DNA of 13,705 bases from Deltaproteobacteria bacterium (GCA_016844545.1 JAENJC010000006.1:1-13705), one strand, 5' to 3'. Positions 1-7,514 are shown, counted from the stretch's first letter. The notes: a model not told the origin generated them from the letters alone. Made by a program: numbers and translations.

Positions 1-1
1 C

Positions 2-751
2 GTCACATTTACAGGTAAATCAAGGGTCGACCATCATGTGGCACATCATATACATGAATCCCCACCTGTAATGACCGGCCCACTCGTTCTCCTTGCCTTT
101 CTTGCCGCAACAGCTGGAGCGCTGGCATTACCTCCTGGTAACGGATTTATTCATCACTTCCTAGGTAATGTATTCGGTCATCATGAACATAATGTAACCG
201 GCATAGCGGCGGAATTCTTCCATAAATTTGCCGCACTGGCCTCTGGAGAGCCAACAGCTCATGGACACCTTTTAGAATATTTCATGATGCTGGTCTCGTT
301 GGGAATTGCGCTCTCAGGAATCGGCTTGGCTGCTCTTTTATACTGGGAAAGGTTTAGGAAATGGCTTAAAGTTGAGGCCATGAACCATGAAGACATTTCG
401 AGGAGGTTCAGACTGGTGCACCAGACCTTTCTTAACAAATACTGGGTCGACGAACTCTATGATTTCCTATTCGTTAACCCGACAAAAAAGGCTGGGATAG
501 AACTCTGGGAGTTTGACGGAAAGGTGGTTGACGGTGCGGTGAACGGTACTAGCTGGGTTGTACTGATAAAGGCTGAGATAACCAACTTCCTTGATAAATA
601 TGTCGTAGATGGAACTGTCAATGGTCTGGCGATGTTTGTGGATATCAAGAGTCGTGTACTTCGGAGGATGCAGACCGGCGACGCTCAGAACTATGCCCTT
701 GTAATGTTGCTGGGTGTGGTGTTTATTATGGGTGTATATTACTTTTATTAA
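2..751 (+). CDS. nuoL: NADH-quinone oxidoreductase subunit L, C-terminal part (5' truncated by window)
   Basis: The reading frame is open from base 2, so the 5' end lies outside the window; 249 residues are visible. NuoL is the distal antiporter-like membrane subunit of complex I, with the long lateral helix that couples quinone reduction to proton pumping. The visible part starts with a TFTG segment followed by a His-rich stretch (HHVAHHIHESP) and MTGPL, the usual link into the late transmembrane helices. Hydrophobic segments lie near PLVLLAFLAA, MLVSLGIALSGIGLAALLY and the terminal ALVMLLGVVFIMGVYYF. Between them are a DxxYDFLFVNP segment and the LRRMQTGDAQNYAL motif typical of NuoL C-termini. 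It is followed by nuoM and nuoN on the same strand, the classical order. The GTG at 38 is an internal codon, not a start. Identification is by motif and gene order. Confidence 0.93.
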   Translation, partial: VTFTGKSRVDHHVAHHIHESPPVMTGPLVLLAFLAATAGALALPPGNGFIHHFLGNVFGHHEHNVTGIAAEFFHKFAALASGEPTAHGHLLEYFMMLVSLGIALSGIGLAALLYWERFRKWLKVEAMNHEDISRRFRLVHQTFLNKYWVDELYDFLFVNPTKKAGIELWEFDGKVVDGAVNGTSWVVLIKAEITNFLDKYVVDGTVNGLAMFVDIKSRVLRRMQTGDAQNYALVMLLGVVFIMGVYYFY

Positions 752-768
752 AGAAATTCCCGGAGGGG

Positions 769-782
769 GATAGCTTGCTATC
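769..782 (+). other. Small perfect hairpin in the nuoL-nuoM spacer
   Basis: GATAG-CTTG-CTATC forms a 5-bp perfect stem in the 88-nt spacer between nuoL and nuoM. A second weak pairing (AATGCA with TGCATT) lies just downstream. No T-tract follows, so it does not look like a terminator; an RNA stabilising or processing role is only a guess. Confidence 0.3.
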
Positions 783-829
783 TCATGCAATGCATAGCTG
801 TGTTGCATTCCAGCTTTAAACTATCGTTT

Positions 830-835
830 GGAGGA
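830..835 (+). promoter_or_regulatory. Ribosome binding site fixing the nuoM start
   Basis: GGAGGA lies 4 nt before the ATG at 840. The in-frame TTG at 828 overlaps this site, so ATG 840 is the better start. Confidence 0.75.
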
Positions 836-839
836 ACTG

Positions 840-2468
840 ATGAACAACGTCCTTGGATTTCCTATATTATCGCTTATAATCTTTTTGCCCCTGATCGGAG
901 CCATTCCGATCATGCTTTTTGTCCCCAAGCAGAAGGAGGAGTTGATAAGGTGGCTATCCGCAATTACAACATTCGGCACATTCCTTGTTTCCCTCATATT
1001 GATACCGAATTTCAATAACAATACCCATGAGATGCAGTTCGTTGAGAGACATTCCTGGATCCCCTCCATCGGGGTGCAGTATTTCCTTGGCATTGACGGG
1101 ATCAGCTTTCTCCTCATCCTCCTGACAACCTTAGTCACCTTCATCGCAGTCATGTCATCATGGCATGCAATTGGAGAGAGGTTAAAGGAGTTCCATGTAT
1201 CCATACTTATCCTGGAAGTCGGTATGCTCGGCGCATTCATGGCCCTTGATTTTATCTTTTTTTATGTATTCTGGGAGATCATGCTTGTTCCTATGTACTT
1301 CATTATCGGCATATGGGGTGGGCCGAGAAAGCTCTACGCAGCCATAAAGTTCTTCCTTTACACACTCTTCGGGAGCGTGTTCATGCTGGTTGCGATCCTT
1401 GCGCTGTTCTTTGTATACCATCACTATACTGGGGTTTATACATTCGAGATACTGAAATACATGGAGCTGAACTTCCCGTACAACATCCAGTGGTGGGTAT
1501 TCCTGGCGTTCTTCCTTGGGTTTGCTGTAAAGGTGCCGATGTTTCCATTCCACACCTGGTTGCCTGACGCCCATGTGGAGGCCCCTACAGCGGGCTCCGT
1601 CATCCTGGCAGGTATTCTTCTTAAGATGGGGACATACGGATTTGTTCGATTCGCCCTTACTATTACACCTGATGCGGCCCAGACCTTTGTACCCTTCATA
1701 GTGACCCTTTCCCTTATAGCCATAGTCTATGCAGGTCTTATCTGCCTGGCCCAGAAGGACATGAAGAAGCTTATCGCTTATTCATCAGTCAGCCACATGG
1801 GTTTCATAACATTAGGCACCTTTACCTTTAACCCGCAGGGATTGGAAGGTGCTATCCTGCAGATGATAAACCACGGCCTTTCAAGTGCGGCCCTCTTTCT
1901 TATTGTAGGTCTTATATATGAAAGAAGGCATACGAGGATGATCAGCGACTTCGGCGGACTTGCTAAGGTAATGCCTGTGTATGCAGTCCTCTTCGCTGTG
2001 GCCACCTTCTCCTCCATCGGCCTGCCGGGGCTGAACGGCTTTATCGGAGAGTTCCTTGTGCTTCTCGGAGCCTTCAAGGTAAGCTATATCTGGGCGCTAA
2101 TCGCCGCAAGCGGTATAGTCATAGGCGCGGCATATGCCCTCTGGCTTTACCAGAGGACTATGTTCGGAAAGCTGGAAAACCCGGAAAATATGAACCTTAC
2201 TGATCTAACCTTTAGGGAGAGGTGGACACTTATACCTCTTGTTATCATGATGTTCTGGATAGGCCTCTATCCAAAGCCTTTCCTTGACACCATGCACGCG
2301 TCAGTCAACAACATAGTGCAGAGGGTCAACCCGGGATACACACCGGCGCTGGAGAGCTTCAAGGTTGAAAATAGTTCTATTCCTGCCGCGGACCATTTGC
2401 CCGCCGGGCACGTCAACATGAACGAACCGGCCGTCCCTGCGGACACAGCACACCATGCGGGACATTAA
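840..2468 (+). CDS. nuoM: NADH-quinone oxidoreductase subunit M
   Basis: Antiporter-like proton-pumping subunit of complex I in the cytoplasmic membrane; 542 residues from the ATG at 840 (an in-frame TTG at 828 would add four). The ionisable residues expected for the proton path are visible. They are Glu146 in FWEIMLVPMY, Lys231 in FAVKVPMFPFHTWLPDAH, Lys262 in GILLKMGTYG, His319 in SSVSHMGF and Glu404 in NGFIGEFL, aligning with E. coli NuoM E144, K234, K265, H322 and E407. Multiple hydrophobic helices span the protein. It is about 30 residues longer than E. coli NuoM because of a polar C-terminal tail rich in His and Pro, ending HHAGH. It sits between nuoL and nuoN and is presumably cotranscribed with them. 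Confidence 0.97.
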   Translation: MNNVLGFPILSLIIFLPLIGAIPIMLFVPKQKEELIRWLSAITTFGTFLVSLILIPNFNNNTHEMQFVERHSWIPSIGVQYFLGIDGISFLLILLTTLVTFIAVMSSWHAIGERLKEFHVSILILEVGMLGAFMALDFIFFYVFWEIMLVPMYFIIGIWGGPRKLYAAIKFFLYTLFGSVFMLVAILALFFVYHHYTGVYTFEILKYMELNFPYNIQWWVFLAFFLGFAVKVPMFPFHTWLPDAHVEAPTAGSVILAGILLKMGTYGFVRFALTITPDAAQTFVPFIVTLSLIAIVYAGLICLAQKDMKKLIAYSSVSHMGFITLGTFTFNPQGLEGAILQMINHGLSSAALFLIVGLIYERRHTRMISDFGGLAKVMPVYAVLFAVATFSSIGLPGLNGFIGEFLVLLGAFKVSYIWALIAASGIVIGAAYALWLYQRTMFGKLENPENMNLTDLTFRERWTLIPLVIMMFWIGLYPKPFLDTMHASVNNIVQRVNPGYTPALESFKVENSSIPAADHLPAGHVNMNEPAVPADTAHHAGH

Positions 2469-2518
2469 GGGTGCAGACTGTCGAATGTAAGGTGCGGAGA
2501 GGAATTCGCATTTGAAAT

Positions 2519-2524
2519 AAGGAG
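2519..2524 (+). promoter_or_regulatory. Ribosome binding site of nuoN
   Basis: AAGGAG lies 6 nt before the ATG at 2531. The TTG at 2528 is too close to the site, so ATG 2531 is preferred. Confidence 0.7.
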
Positions 2525-2530
2525 TTTTTG

Positions 2531-3985
2531 ATGACGCCGATACATATAGCATATCCTAATTTATTTGTGATCCTGCCGGAACTCATTCTGATGTGCTGGG
2601 TTTTTTTCATGATGATGGCAGACCTCTTTATTTCAAAGGAGAAAAAGGAGGTTAATGCACTTCTGGCCATTATAGGGATAATCCTGTCGGCGGCGGCTGT
2701 TTTTGTGGTCATGCCTTTAGGACATATATCGAGCTTTAACGACAGCATGGTATCAGACAGTTTTGCCCTCTTCTTCAAATTGCTGTTCTGCATAACCGCA
2801 GTCCTGACGATCCTTATCAGCAAAAAGTATATAGCTATTGAAGGGATGAACTGGGGAGAATATTACACACTTCTCCTTTTTGCCGTATCAGGCATGATGG
2901 TCCTTGTCTCTGCAACAGACCTGGTTACGATATACCTTGGGATGGAGTTTATGGCCCTGACCGTATATGTATTAACCGGATATCTGAGGCAGGATACCAG
3001 ATCAAACGAGGCGGCCCTCAAGTACTTCCTGCTCGGGGCATTTTCTTCCGCCATAATCCTGTACGGAATGGTCCTGCTGTACGGTGTGACCGGAAGTACA
3101 AACATCTACAAGGTGGCTAGCTTCCTCGCTGCAAACGACAATTTTTCCAACCCTGTAATGATTGCCTCTGTCATCCTTCTTGTGGCGGGTTTTGCGTTTA
3201 AGGTAGCCGCAGTCCCATTCCATATGTGGGCTCCCGATGCATACGAGGGCGCGCCGACCTCCATTACAGCATTTATGGCGGTTGGTCCAAAGGCAGCGAG
3301 CTTTGCAGTCATACTAAGGATCTTCCTTATCGCCCTACCTTCGATGAAACCCCACTGGATCCCTATATTCTGGGGCATATCAGCTATTTCCATGTTATTG
3401 GGAAATATTGTGGCTGTGGCCCAGACCAATATCAAGAGGATGCTGGCATATTCCAGCATAGGCCATGCAGGCTTTATCTTCATGGGGGTCATCGCAGGCA
3501 CAAAGATCGGCATCGCATCTGTCATGCTCTATATGCTCGTATACTCTTTCATGGCAATAGGCGCCTTTGCGGTTATAATACTTCTCCGCAAGACTGGAGT
3601 TAAGGGAGATGAGATCAAAGACTTTAGCGGATTTGCCAGAAAGTATCCATCTCTGGGCCTATGCATGCTCATATTCCTGATCTCCCTTATAGGGCTTCCT
3701 CCCACCGGCGGTTTCATAGGCAAGATGTACCTCCTTGCCGCAGCGGTAGAGGCTGAATATTACTACCTTGCGGGAATAGGTGTCCTTATGAGCCTGTTAT
3801 CCCTTTTCTATTACATGCAGGTCGCAAAGACCATGTACATAGACGAAGAGATACCTGGCCAGCAGCTTGTATCATCAAATGCATTGACCTTAGTAGTCTA
3901 CTTCTGTGCCGCTGCAACCCTTCTGATCGGCATGTTTCCCAACCGATTCATAACCTCAGCGTTGGCGTCGGTGCTTACTATGTAG
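2531..3985 (+). CDS. nuoN: NADH-quinone oxidoreductase subunit N
   Basis: Third antiporter-like subunit of complex I, 484 residues, close to the family's usual 480-490. Visible key positions are Glu139 in YLGMEFMALTVY, Lys224 in FAFKVAAVPFHMWAPDAYEGAP, Lys254 in VGPKAASFAV and Lys398 in PPTGGFIGKMY, the counterparts of E. coli NuoN E133, K217, K247 and K395. The segment NIKRMLAYSSIGHAG is the family signature. It starts 62 nt after nuoM and is the last nuo gene; no other nuo gene follows. A strand-consistent but separately regulated gene (fhs, behind a riboswitch) comes next. I see no terminator directly after the stop, so read-through into the riboswitch leader is possible. Confidence 0.97.
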   Translation: MTPIHIAYPNLFVILPELILMCWVFFMMMADLFISKEKKEVNALLAIIGIILSAAAVFVVMPLGHISSFNDSMVSDSFALFFKLLFCITAVLTILISKKYIAIEGMNWGEYYTLLLFAVSGMMVLVSATDLVTIYLGMEFMALTVYVLTGYLRQDTRSNEAALKYFLLGAFSSAIILYGMVLLYGVTGSTNIYKVASFLAANDNFSNPVMIASVILLVAGFAFKVAAVPFHMWAPDAYEGAPTSITAFMAVGPKAASFAVILRIFLIALPSMKPHWIPIFWGISAISMLLGNIVAVAQTNIKRMLAYSSIGHAGFIFMGVIAGTKIGIASVMLYMLVYSFMAIGAFAVIILLRKTGVKGDEIKDFSGFARKYPSLGLCMLIFLISLIGLPPTGGFIGKMYLLAAAVEAEYYYLAGIGVLMSLLSLFYYMQVAKTMYIDEEIPGQQLVSSNALTLVVYFCAAATLLIGMFPNRFITSALASVLTM

Positions 3986-4025
3986 TGCTATTCGTAGAAC
4001 ACTCGGTTCCTCACATATTAACCGG

Positions 4026-4098
4026 CCTGCAACTGACGGAATGAAGGTGGATAACCACCGGGAAGCAGGTTTTGAAGATAAGCCGACCGTCTGGGCAA
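4026..4098 (+). promoter_or_regulatory. ZTP (pfl motif) riboswitch aptamer upstream of fhs
   Basis: The leader folds as expected for the pfl/ZTP class. Stem P1 is CCTGC (4026-4030) with GCAGG (4065-4069). It encloses the conserved ACTGACGGAAT and a hairpin GGTGG (4046-4050)/CCACC (4055-4059), followed by CGGGAAGC. After a short linker comes the diagnostic 3' domain GCCGACCGTCTGGGC (4082-4096). This class is known to bind ZMP/ZTP (AICAR nucleotides) and is established upstream of fhs, purH, glyA, folD and pfl genes. Here it sits 5' of fhs, which is the expected logic: ZTP rises when 10-formyl-THF is short. Recognition is by eye against the remembered consensus; a covariance-model search (Rfam ZTP/pfl, RF01750) would be decisive. 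Confidence 0.87.
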
Positions 4099-4194
4099 AA
4101 TTAGTGATCAGTTGTCAGTTGTCAGGGGTCAGTAAATATTTAACTGATCACCGGCCACTGACCACCGGCCACTTGCTTGTTCAGGCGGTTTTTT
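4086..4194 (+). terminator. Riboswitch-controlled intrinsic terminator with a very long loop
   Basis: ACCGTCTGGGCAA (4086-4098) pairs without gaps with TTGTTCAGGCGGT (4177-4189), giving 13 bp with three G-U pairs. It is followed by TTTTTTATTT (4189-4198). The 5' arm is the 3' domain of the ZTP aptamer, so aptamer and terminator are mutually exclusive. This is the usual ON-switch layout, in which ligand binding prevents termination. The 78-nt loop is filled by an inverted heptad-repeat element that can itself fold, so the whole could form one long interrupted hairpin. Confidence 0.75.
4103..4173 (+). repeat. Palindromic 7-nt repeat array (small dispersed-repeat-like element)
   Basis: The left arm is four heptads GATCAGT, TGTCAGT, TGTCAGG and GGTCAGT (4106-4133), preceded by AGT. 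The centre is AAATATTTA (4134-4142). The right arm is ACTGATC, ACCGGCC, ACTGACC, ACCGGCC, ACT (4143-4173), the same heptad (NNNCAGT or a variant) in inverse orientation. The innermost heptads pair over 7 bp and the outer ones imperfectly. Such CAGT-phased arrays look like small non-coding repeats seen between genes in several bacterial genomes (from memory). A long shadow reading frame crosses this stretch but is not coding. Confidence 0.75.
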
Positions 4195-4233
4195 ATTTCA
4201 AATACAAAACAAACTCAATAAGAGGAGGTTATT

Positions 4234-5997
4234 ATGCCATTAGATCCAACCAAACATGCAGACTGGGAGATTGCGGAAGCGGCGGAAAAGAACATGAAGA
4301 CTGTCTACCAGCTTGGAGAAGAGCTGGGGCTTGAAAAGCAGGAGCTCCTTCCCCACGGCCATTATGTGGCAAAGATAGACTATGCAAGCGTCCTGAAGCG
4401 CCTGGCAGACAGGCCCAACGGCAAGTATGTAGACGTCACGGCCATCACACCAACCCCGCTCGGTGAAGGTAAATCTACGACAACCATAGGCCTTGTCCAG
4501 GGACTTGGCAAGAGAGGGAAGAAGGTCATTGCAACCATAAGGCAGCCTTCCGGCGGGCCTACCATGAACGTGAAGGGTGGAGCAGCAGGCGGAGGACTTT
4601 CCCAGTGCGTGCCGCTAACACCTTTCTCCCTTGGCCTTACTGGCGACATAAACGCAGTGATCAATTCGCATAACCTTGGAATGGTTGCCCTGACATCACG
4701 TATGCAGCACGAATTTAACTATTCCGATGAGCAACTTGCAAAGCGTGGTCTCAAAAGGCTCGACATAGACCCCCGCAAGGTAGAAACCAAGTGGGTCATG
4801 GACTTCTGTGCCCAGTCCCTCAGGAATATAGTAATAGGCCTTGGAAACAAGGACGACGGGTTCATGATGCAGTCCGGGTTTGCCATAGCCGTCTCCTCAG
4901 AGGTCATGGCCATCCTTGCCGTAGCCAACGACCTTAAGGACATGCGTGAGAGGATGGGGAAGATAGTCCTGGCAACCAGCAGGAGCGGGAAACCGGTGAC
5001 TGCCGAGGACCTGGATGTAGCAGGCGCGATGACAGCCTGGATGGTGGATGCCATAAACCCCAACCTCATGCAGACCATTGAAGGACAGCCTGTGATAGTC
5101 CATGCAGGGCCTTTCGCCAATATAGCCATTGGCCAGTCTTCCATCATAGGAGACAGGGTTGCCCTCAAGATGGCAGACTATGTTGTAACCGAGTCGGGGT
5201 TTGCTGCCGATATAGGATTTGAGAAGTTCTGGAACCTTAAGTGCCGCTACTCAGGCCTCAAGCCTCACGCAGCCGTCATCGTAGCCACAATAAGGGCTCT
5301 CAAGTGCCATGGCGGAGCGCCAATTCCCGTCCCAGGGAAACCAGTCCCTGACGAATACAAGGCAGAGAACGTGGCATGGGTCGAGAAGGGTTGCGAAAAC
5401 CTCCTCCACCACATAAACACGGTCAAGGCATCAGGTATTAAACCTGTTGTCTGCCTGAACCACTTCTATACAGACAGAGATACCGAGGTTGCTGCTGTCC
5501 GTAAGATAGTTGAGGCCACAGGGGCAAGGTTTGCCCTCTCCAAACACTGGCAGTATGGTGGTGAAGGGGCGACCGAGCTGGCGGACGCAGTCATTGAAGC
5601 GTGCAACGAGCCAGGTGACTTTAAATACCTTTACGAGCTCTCTACGCCGCTCCGTGAGCGTATAGATAAGATAGCCAAGCTATCCTATGGCGCCGACGGT
5701 GTCGATTATTCCCCAGAGGCCCTTACAAAGGCCAAGGCGATTGAAGCAGACCCGGAACTTGCAAAGCTCGGCACCTGCATGGTCAAGACCCATCTGAGCC
5801 TCACGGATAACCCGAGCCTGAAGGGTGTGCCAAAGGGATGGAAGCTCTTCGTAAGGGACATCCTTACCTATCAGGGCGCCGGGTTCGTTGTCCCTGTGGC
5901 AGGGACAATCAAGCTTATGCCCGGTACCGCCTCTGATCCGGCATATAGAAGGGTTGATGTGGATGTGGAGACAGGAAAAGTCAAGGGTCTGTTCTAA
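4234..5997 (+). CDS. fhs: Formate--tetrahydrofolate ligase (10-formyl-THF synthetase)
   Basis: Catalyses formate + THF + ATP to 10-formyl-THF + ADP + Pi in the cytoplasm. This feeds purine synthesis and, in some anaerobes, the methyl branch of the Wood-Ljungdahl pathway. 587 residues, slightly longer than the typical ~560. The ATP-binding P-loop TPTPLGEGKSTTTIGL is at about residues 72-86 (GEGKST 77-82). It is followed by RQPSGGPTMNVKGGAAGGG and LTGDINAV, all family signatures, and the C-terminus has PVAGTIKLMPG. The ATG at 4234 has an excellent ribosome binding site, GAGGAGG (4222-4228). The gene stands alone behind a ZTP riboswitch and ends in its own terminator, so it is a monocistronic unit. 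Neighbouring genes do not show a complete acetyl-CoA pathway, so an anabolic role is the conservative reading. Confidence 0.97.
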   Translation: MPLDPTKHADWEIAEAAEKNMKTVYQLGEELGLEKQELLPHGHYVAKIDYASVLKRLADRPNGKYVDVTAITPTPLGEGKSTTTIGLVQGLGKRGKKVIATIRQPSGGPTMNVKGGAAGGGLSQCVPLTPFSLGLTGDINAVINSHNLGMVALTSRMQHEFNYSDEQLAKRGLKRLDIDPRKVETKWVMDFCAQSLRNIVIGLGNKDDGFMMQSGFAIAVSSEVMAILAVANDLKDMRERMGKIVLATSRSGKPVTAEDLDVAGAMTAWMVDAINPNLMQTIEGQPVIVHAGPFANIAIGQSSIIGDRVALKMADYVVTESGFAADIGFEKFWNLKCRYSGLKPHAAVIVATIRALKCHGGAPIPVPGKPVPDEYKAENVAWVEKGCENLLHHINTVKASGIKPVVCLNHFYTDRDTEVAAVRKIVEATGARFALSKHWQYGGEGATELADAVIEACNEPGDFKYLYELSTPLRERIDKIAKLSYGADGVDYSPEALTKAKAIEADPELAKLGTCMVKTHLSLTDNPSLKGVPKGWKLFVRDILTYQGAGFVVPVAGTIKLMPGTASDPAYRRVDVDVETGKVKGLF

Positions 5998-6009
5998 TCA
6001 ATCTTTTTT

Positions 6010-6043
6010 AGAGACGCCCTGCCGGGGCGTCTCTGCTCTTTTT
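6010..6043 (+). terminator. Intrinsic terminator of fhs
   Basis: AGAGACGCCC (6010-6019), loop TGCCG, GGGCGTCTCT (6025-6034): a perfect 10-bp GC-rich stem followed by GCTCTTTTT. The T-tract is only on the plus side, so it serves fhs. It overlaps the 3' end of the converging ruvA by a few bases. Confidence 0.9.
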
Positions 6044-6644
6044 ATCTCGCAAGTACCTTCAGCGCACCCTTAATCATCTCTTCAATGTCAGAGTCAGGGT
6101 TCTCCTTCTTCACCTTTTCCAGCGCCCCTTCAGCCTGGGGCCTCTTGTATCCAAGGTTAAGAAGGGCGGATATAGCGTCCTCAAGGACCTCGTCGCCTGT
6201 TGCCACAGGTTTGGCCTGAACACCTGGTTTCTCTTTGTGGAGCTTTAGGGCCTTGTCCTTAAGCTCTAAGACCATCCTTTCCGCAGTCTTCTTCCCGATC
6301 CCTGGTATTGCTGTAAGCCTCAGCAGGTTCCCGCTTAAGAGGGCAGACCTAAGTTCCTCAGGGGTAATTCCAGAAAGGATATTTACAGCAAGCTTCGGCC
6401 CGATCCCTGATACGCTCAACAGGAGCTGGAACATCTCCTTCTCGTCTGTCGTCAGGAATCCAAAGAGTTGCAAGGCATCCTCTCTGACATTGGTATATGT
6501 ATGAAGGGTCACCTGGTTTTCTAAATCCGGGAGTTCATAGAAAGTGGAAAACGGGGTAAAGACCCGGTAACCGACGCCGCCTACGTCGATTATGGAATAT
6601 TCCGGTGATTTATGAATCAGTCTGCCGCGTAACTGGGCTATCAT
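6042..6644 (-). CDS. ruvA: Holliday junction branch migration protein RuvA
   Basis: Tetrameric DNA-binding subunit that clamps four-way junctions and loads the RuvB motor. 200 residues, the standard length. Domain I begins MIAQLRGRL, with the acidic-pin region in NVREDALQLFGF (about 53-63). Domain II carries two helix-hairpin-helix motifs, LLLSVSGIGPKLAVNIL (74-90) and LTAIPGIGKKTAERMVLEL (110-128). Domain III (about 152-200) has the ALLNLGYKRPQAEGAL RuvB-interaction motif. The usual ruvC and ruvB partners are not adjacent: downstream is the convergent fhs, and upstream, 33 nt away on the same strand, is hepT. Transcription may therefore come from the mntA-hepT promoter. Confidence 0.96.
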   Translation of the reverse strand: MIAQLRGRLIHKSPEYSIIDVGGVGYRVFTPFSTFYELPDLENQVTLHTYTNVREDALQLFGFLTTDEKEMFQLLLSVSGIGPKLAVNILSGITPEELRSALLSGNLLRLTAIPGIGKKTAERMVLELKDKALKLHKEKPGVQAKPVATGDEVLEDAISALLNLGYKRPQAEGALEKVKKENPDSDIEEMIKGALKVLAR

Positions 6645-6677
6645 TGGTCAACCTTCAAAAAGCTTTATAATTACAGA

Positions 6678-7100
6678 CTAAACTCCAATGAATGTGCCGA
6701 TCGCCTTCAAAAACTTTCTTACGTCGTCCAGGTGAGAGCGAACGATTCTATACATCTCAAGGTCGTCAATATCCCAGTATATATGCACCAGGCGGTTTCG
6801 GAATCTTGCCATCTGTATAAGGGTCTTGGTAAACTCTGCGTCAAATGCCCCTCTCTCCAACATAACCCGGAAGGTATCGGCATAGTCCTCCGGCGTCCTG
6901 AACCCGTTTTTGGATATTATATGATTGCAGATGTCTACAGCGCCTTCAATAGCTACAATAAGGTTGTACTTTGCGCTCCCTACCTTGTGCGTATCGGAAA
7001 GAAACTCTTTTTCGGAAAGCCTTTTCAGGTCTTCCAGCCTTTCCAGCGCTAACAGCACTTCTGATGTAATCTTTCTGACCTTGTCTGGATTAAACTCCAA
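6678..7100 (-). CDS. hepT: HEPN-domain RNase toxin, HepT family (DUF86)
   Basis: 140-residue, mostly helical protein with the HEPN ribonuclease motif Rx4HxY: Arg101-NRLV-His106-I-Tyr108 within MARFRNRLVHIYWDID. HepT toxins form dimers that cleave RNA, and the cognate nucleotidyltransferase MntA neutralises them by AMPylating the motif tyrosine (established for HEPN/MNT pairs). The catalytic triad is intact here. The start is a TTG at 7100, chosen because AAAGGAGG lies 9 nt upstream. The gene overlaps the 3' end of the frameshifted mntA by 11 nt, typical translational coupling of the module. It lies 33 nt upstream of ruvA on the same strand. Confidence 0.9.
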   Translation of the reverse strand: MEFNPDKVRKITSEVLLALERLEDLKRLSEKEFLSDTHKVGSAKYNLIVAIEGAVDICNHIISKNGFRTPEDYADTFRVMLERGAFDAEFTKTLIQMARFRNRLVHIYWDIDDLEMYRIVRSHLDDVRKFLKAIGTFIGV

Positions 7101-7514
7101 GCCCCAATGCCTCCTTTAGGTACATCTTACGGAATGGCGCGAAGTCAAGGTAGTCAAGGGTCGTGGCTTCCACAAATTCCGTGCGCGCATCGTCATCGTT
7201 CACAATAATAGCCTTGCCATCCTTAATTACATTATATCTGAAAGATAAAGGCGCTGTGTTTAAAACCCTTACATCAACAGGGTAATGTATGGTTTCACCA
7301 AATCCGGCCTCAAGCTGAAGCTCCAGGTCCAGTGAAGAATCAGGGGAATCTTTAAGGTAGAGGCAATATCAATGTCTCTAAACCGGCCAGTTCTAATAAA
7401 GGAACCGTGCAGGTAGGCAACCGTCAGTTGAGGCATCTTCATAAGGCCCTCTTTAAGCTTAACCTTTATCAGAGCCCTTTCGTCTTCAGATAGTTCGTAA
7501 TATTTTTCCATCAT
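7090..7514 (-). pseudogene. mntA: MntA-type nucleotidyltransferase antitoxin, one frameshift
   Basis: Minimal nucleotidyltransferase partner of HepT. Frame 1 from ATG 7514 reads MMEKYYELSED... then AYLHGSF-IRTGRFRDIDIA, giving the GS (37-38) and DxD (Asp47, Asp49) active-site motif. After that Ala the frame is lost and ends at 7269. In the -1 frame the family sequence continues directly as LYLKDSPDSSLDLELQLEAG, then HYPVDVRVLN (probable third carboxylate), SFRYNVIKDGKAIIVND and DFAPFRKMYLKEALGLGV, stopping at 7090. The cause is one missing base near 7361-7363 (minus strand GCCTC where GCCCTC restores the frame). The two pieces together make a normal ~141-residue MntA. It may be a real mutation or a sequencing or assembly error. 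No good ribosome binding site is visible. Confidence 0.85.
7110..7117 (-). promoter_or_regulatory. Ribosome binding site for the TTG start of hepT
   Basis: AAAGGAGG on the minus strand, 9 nt before TTG 7100 and inside the last codons of the original mntA frame. No ATG or GTG start is better placed. Confidence 0.7.

Noticed and set aside
3986..4233. Tetrahydrofolate riboswitch upstream of fhs
   Set aside because: The conserved GCCGACC...CTGGGC domain and ACTGACGG hairpin fit the ZTP class instead.
4041..4334. Plus-strand open frame across the fhs leader
   Set aside because: It runs through the ZTP aptamer, the repeat and the first codons of fhs in another frame; no coding character.
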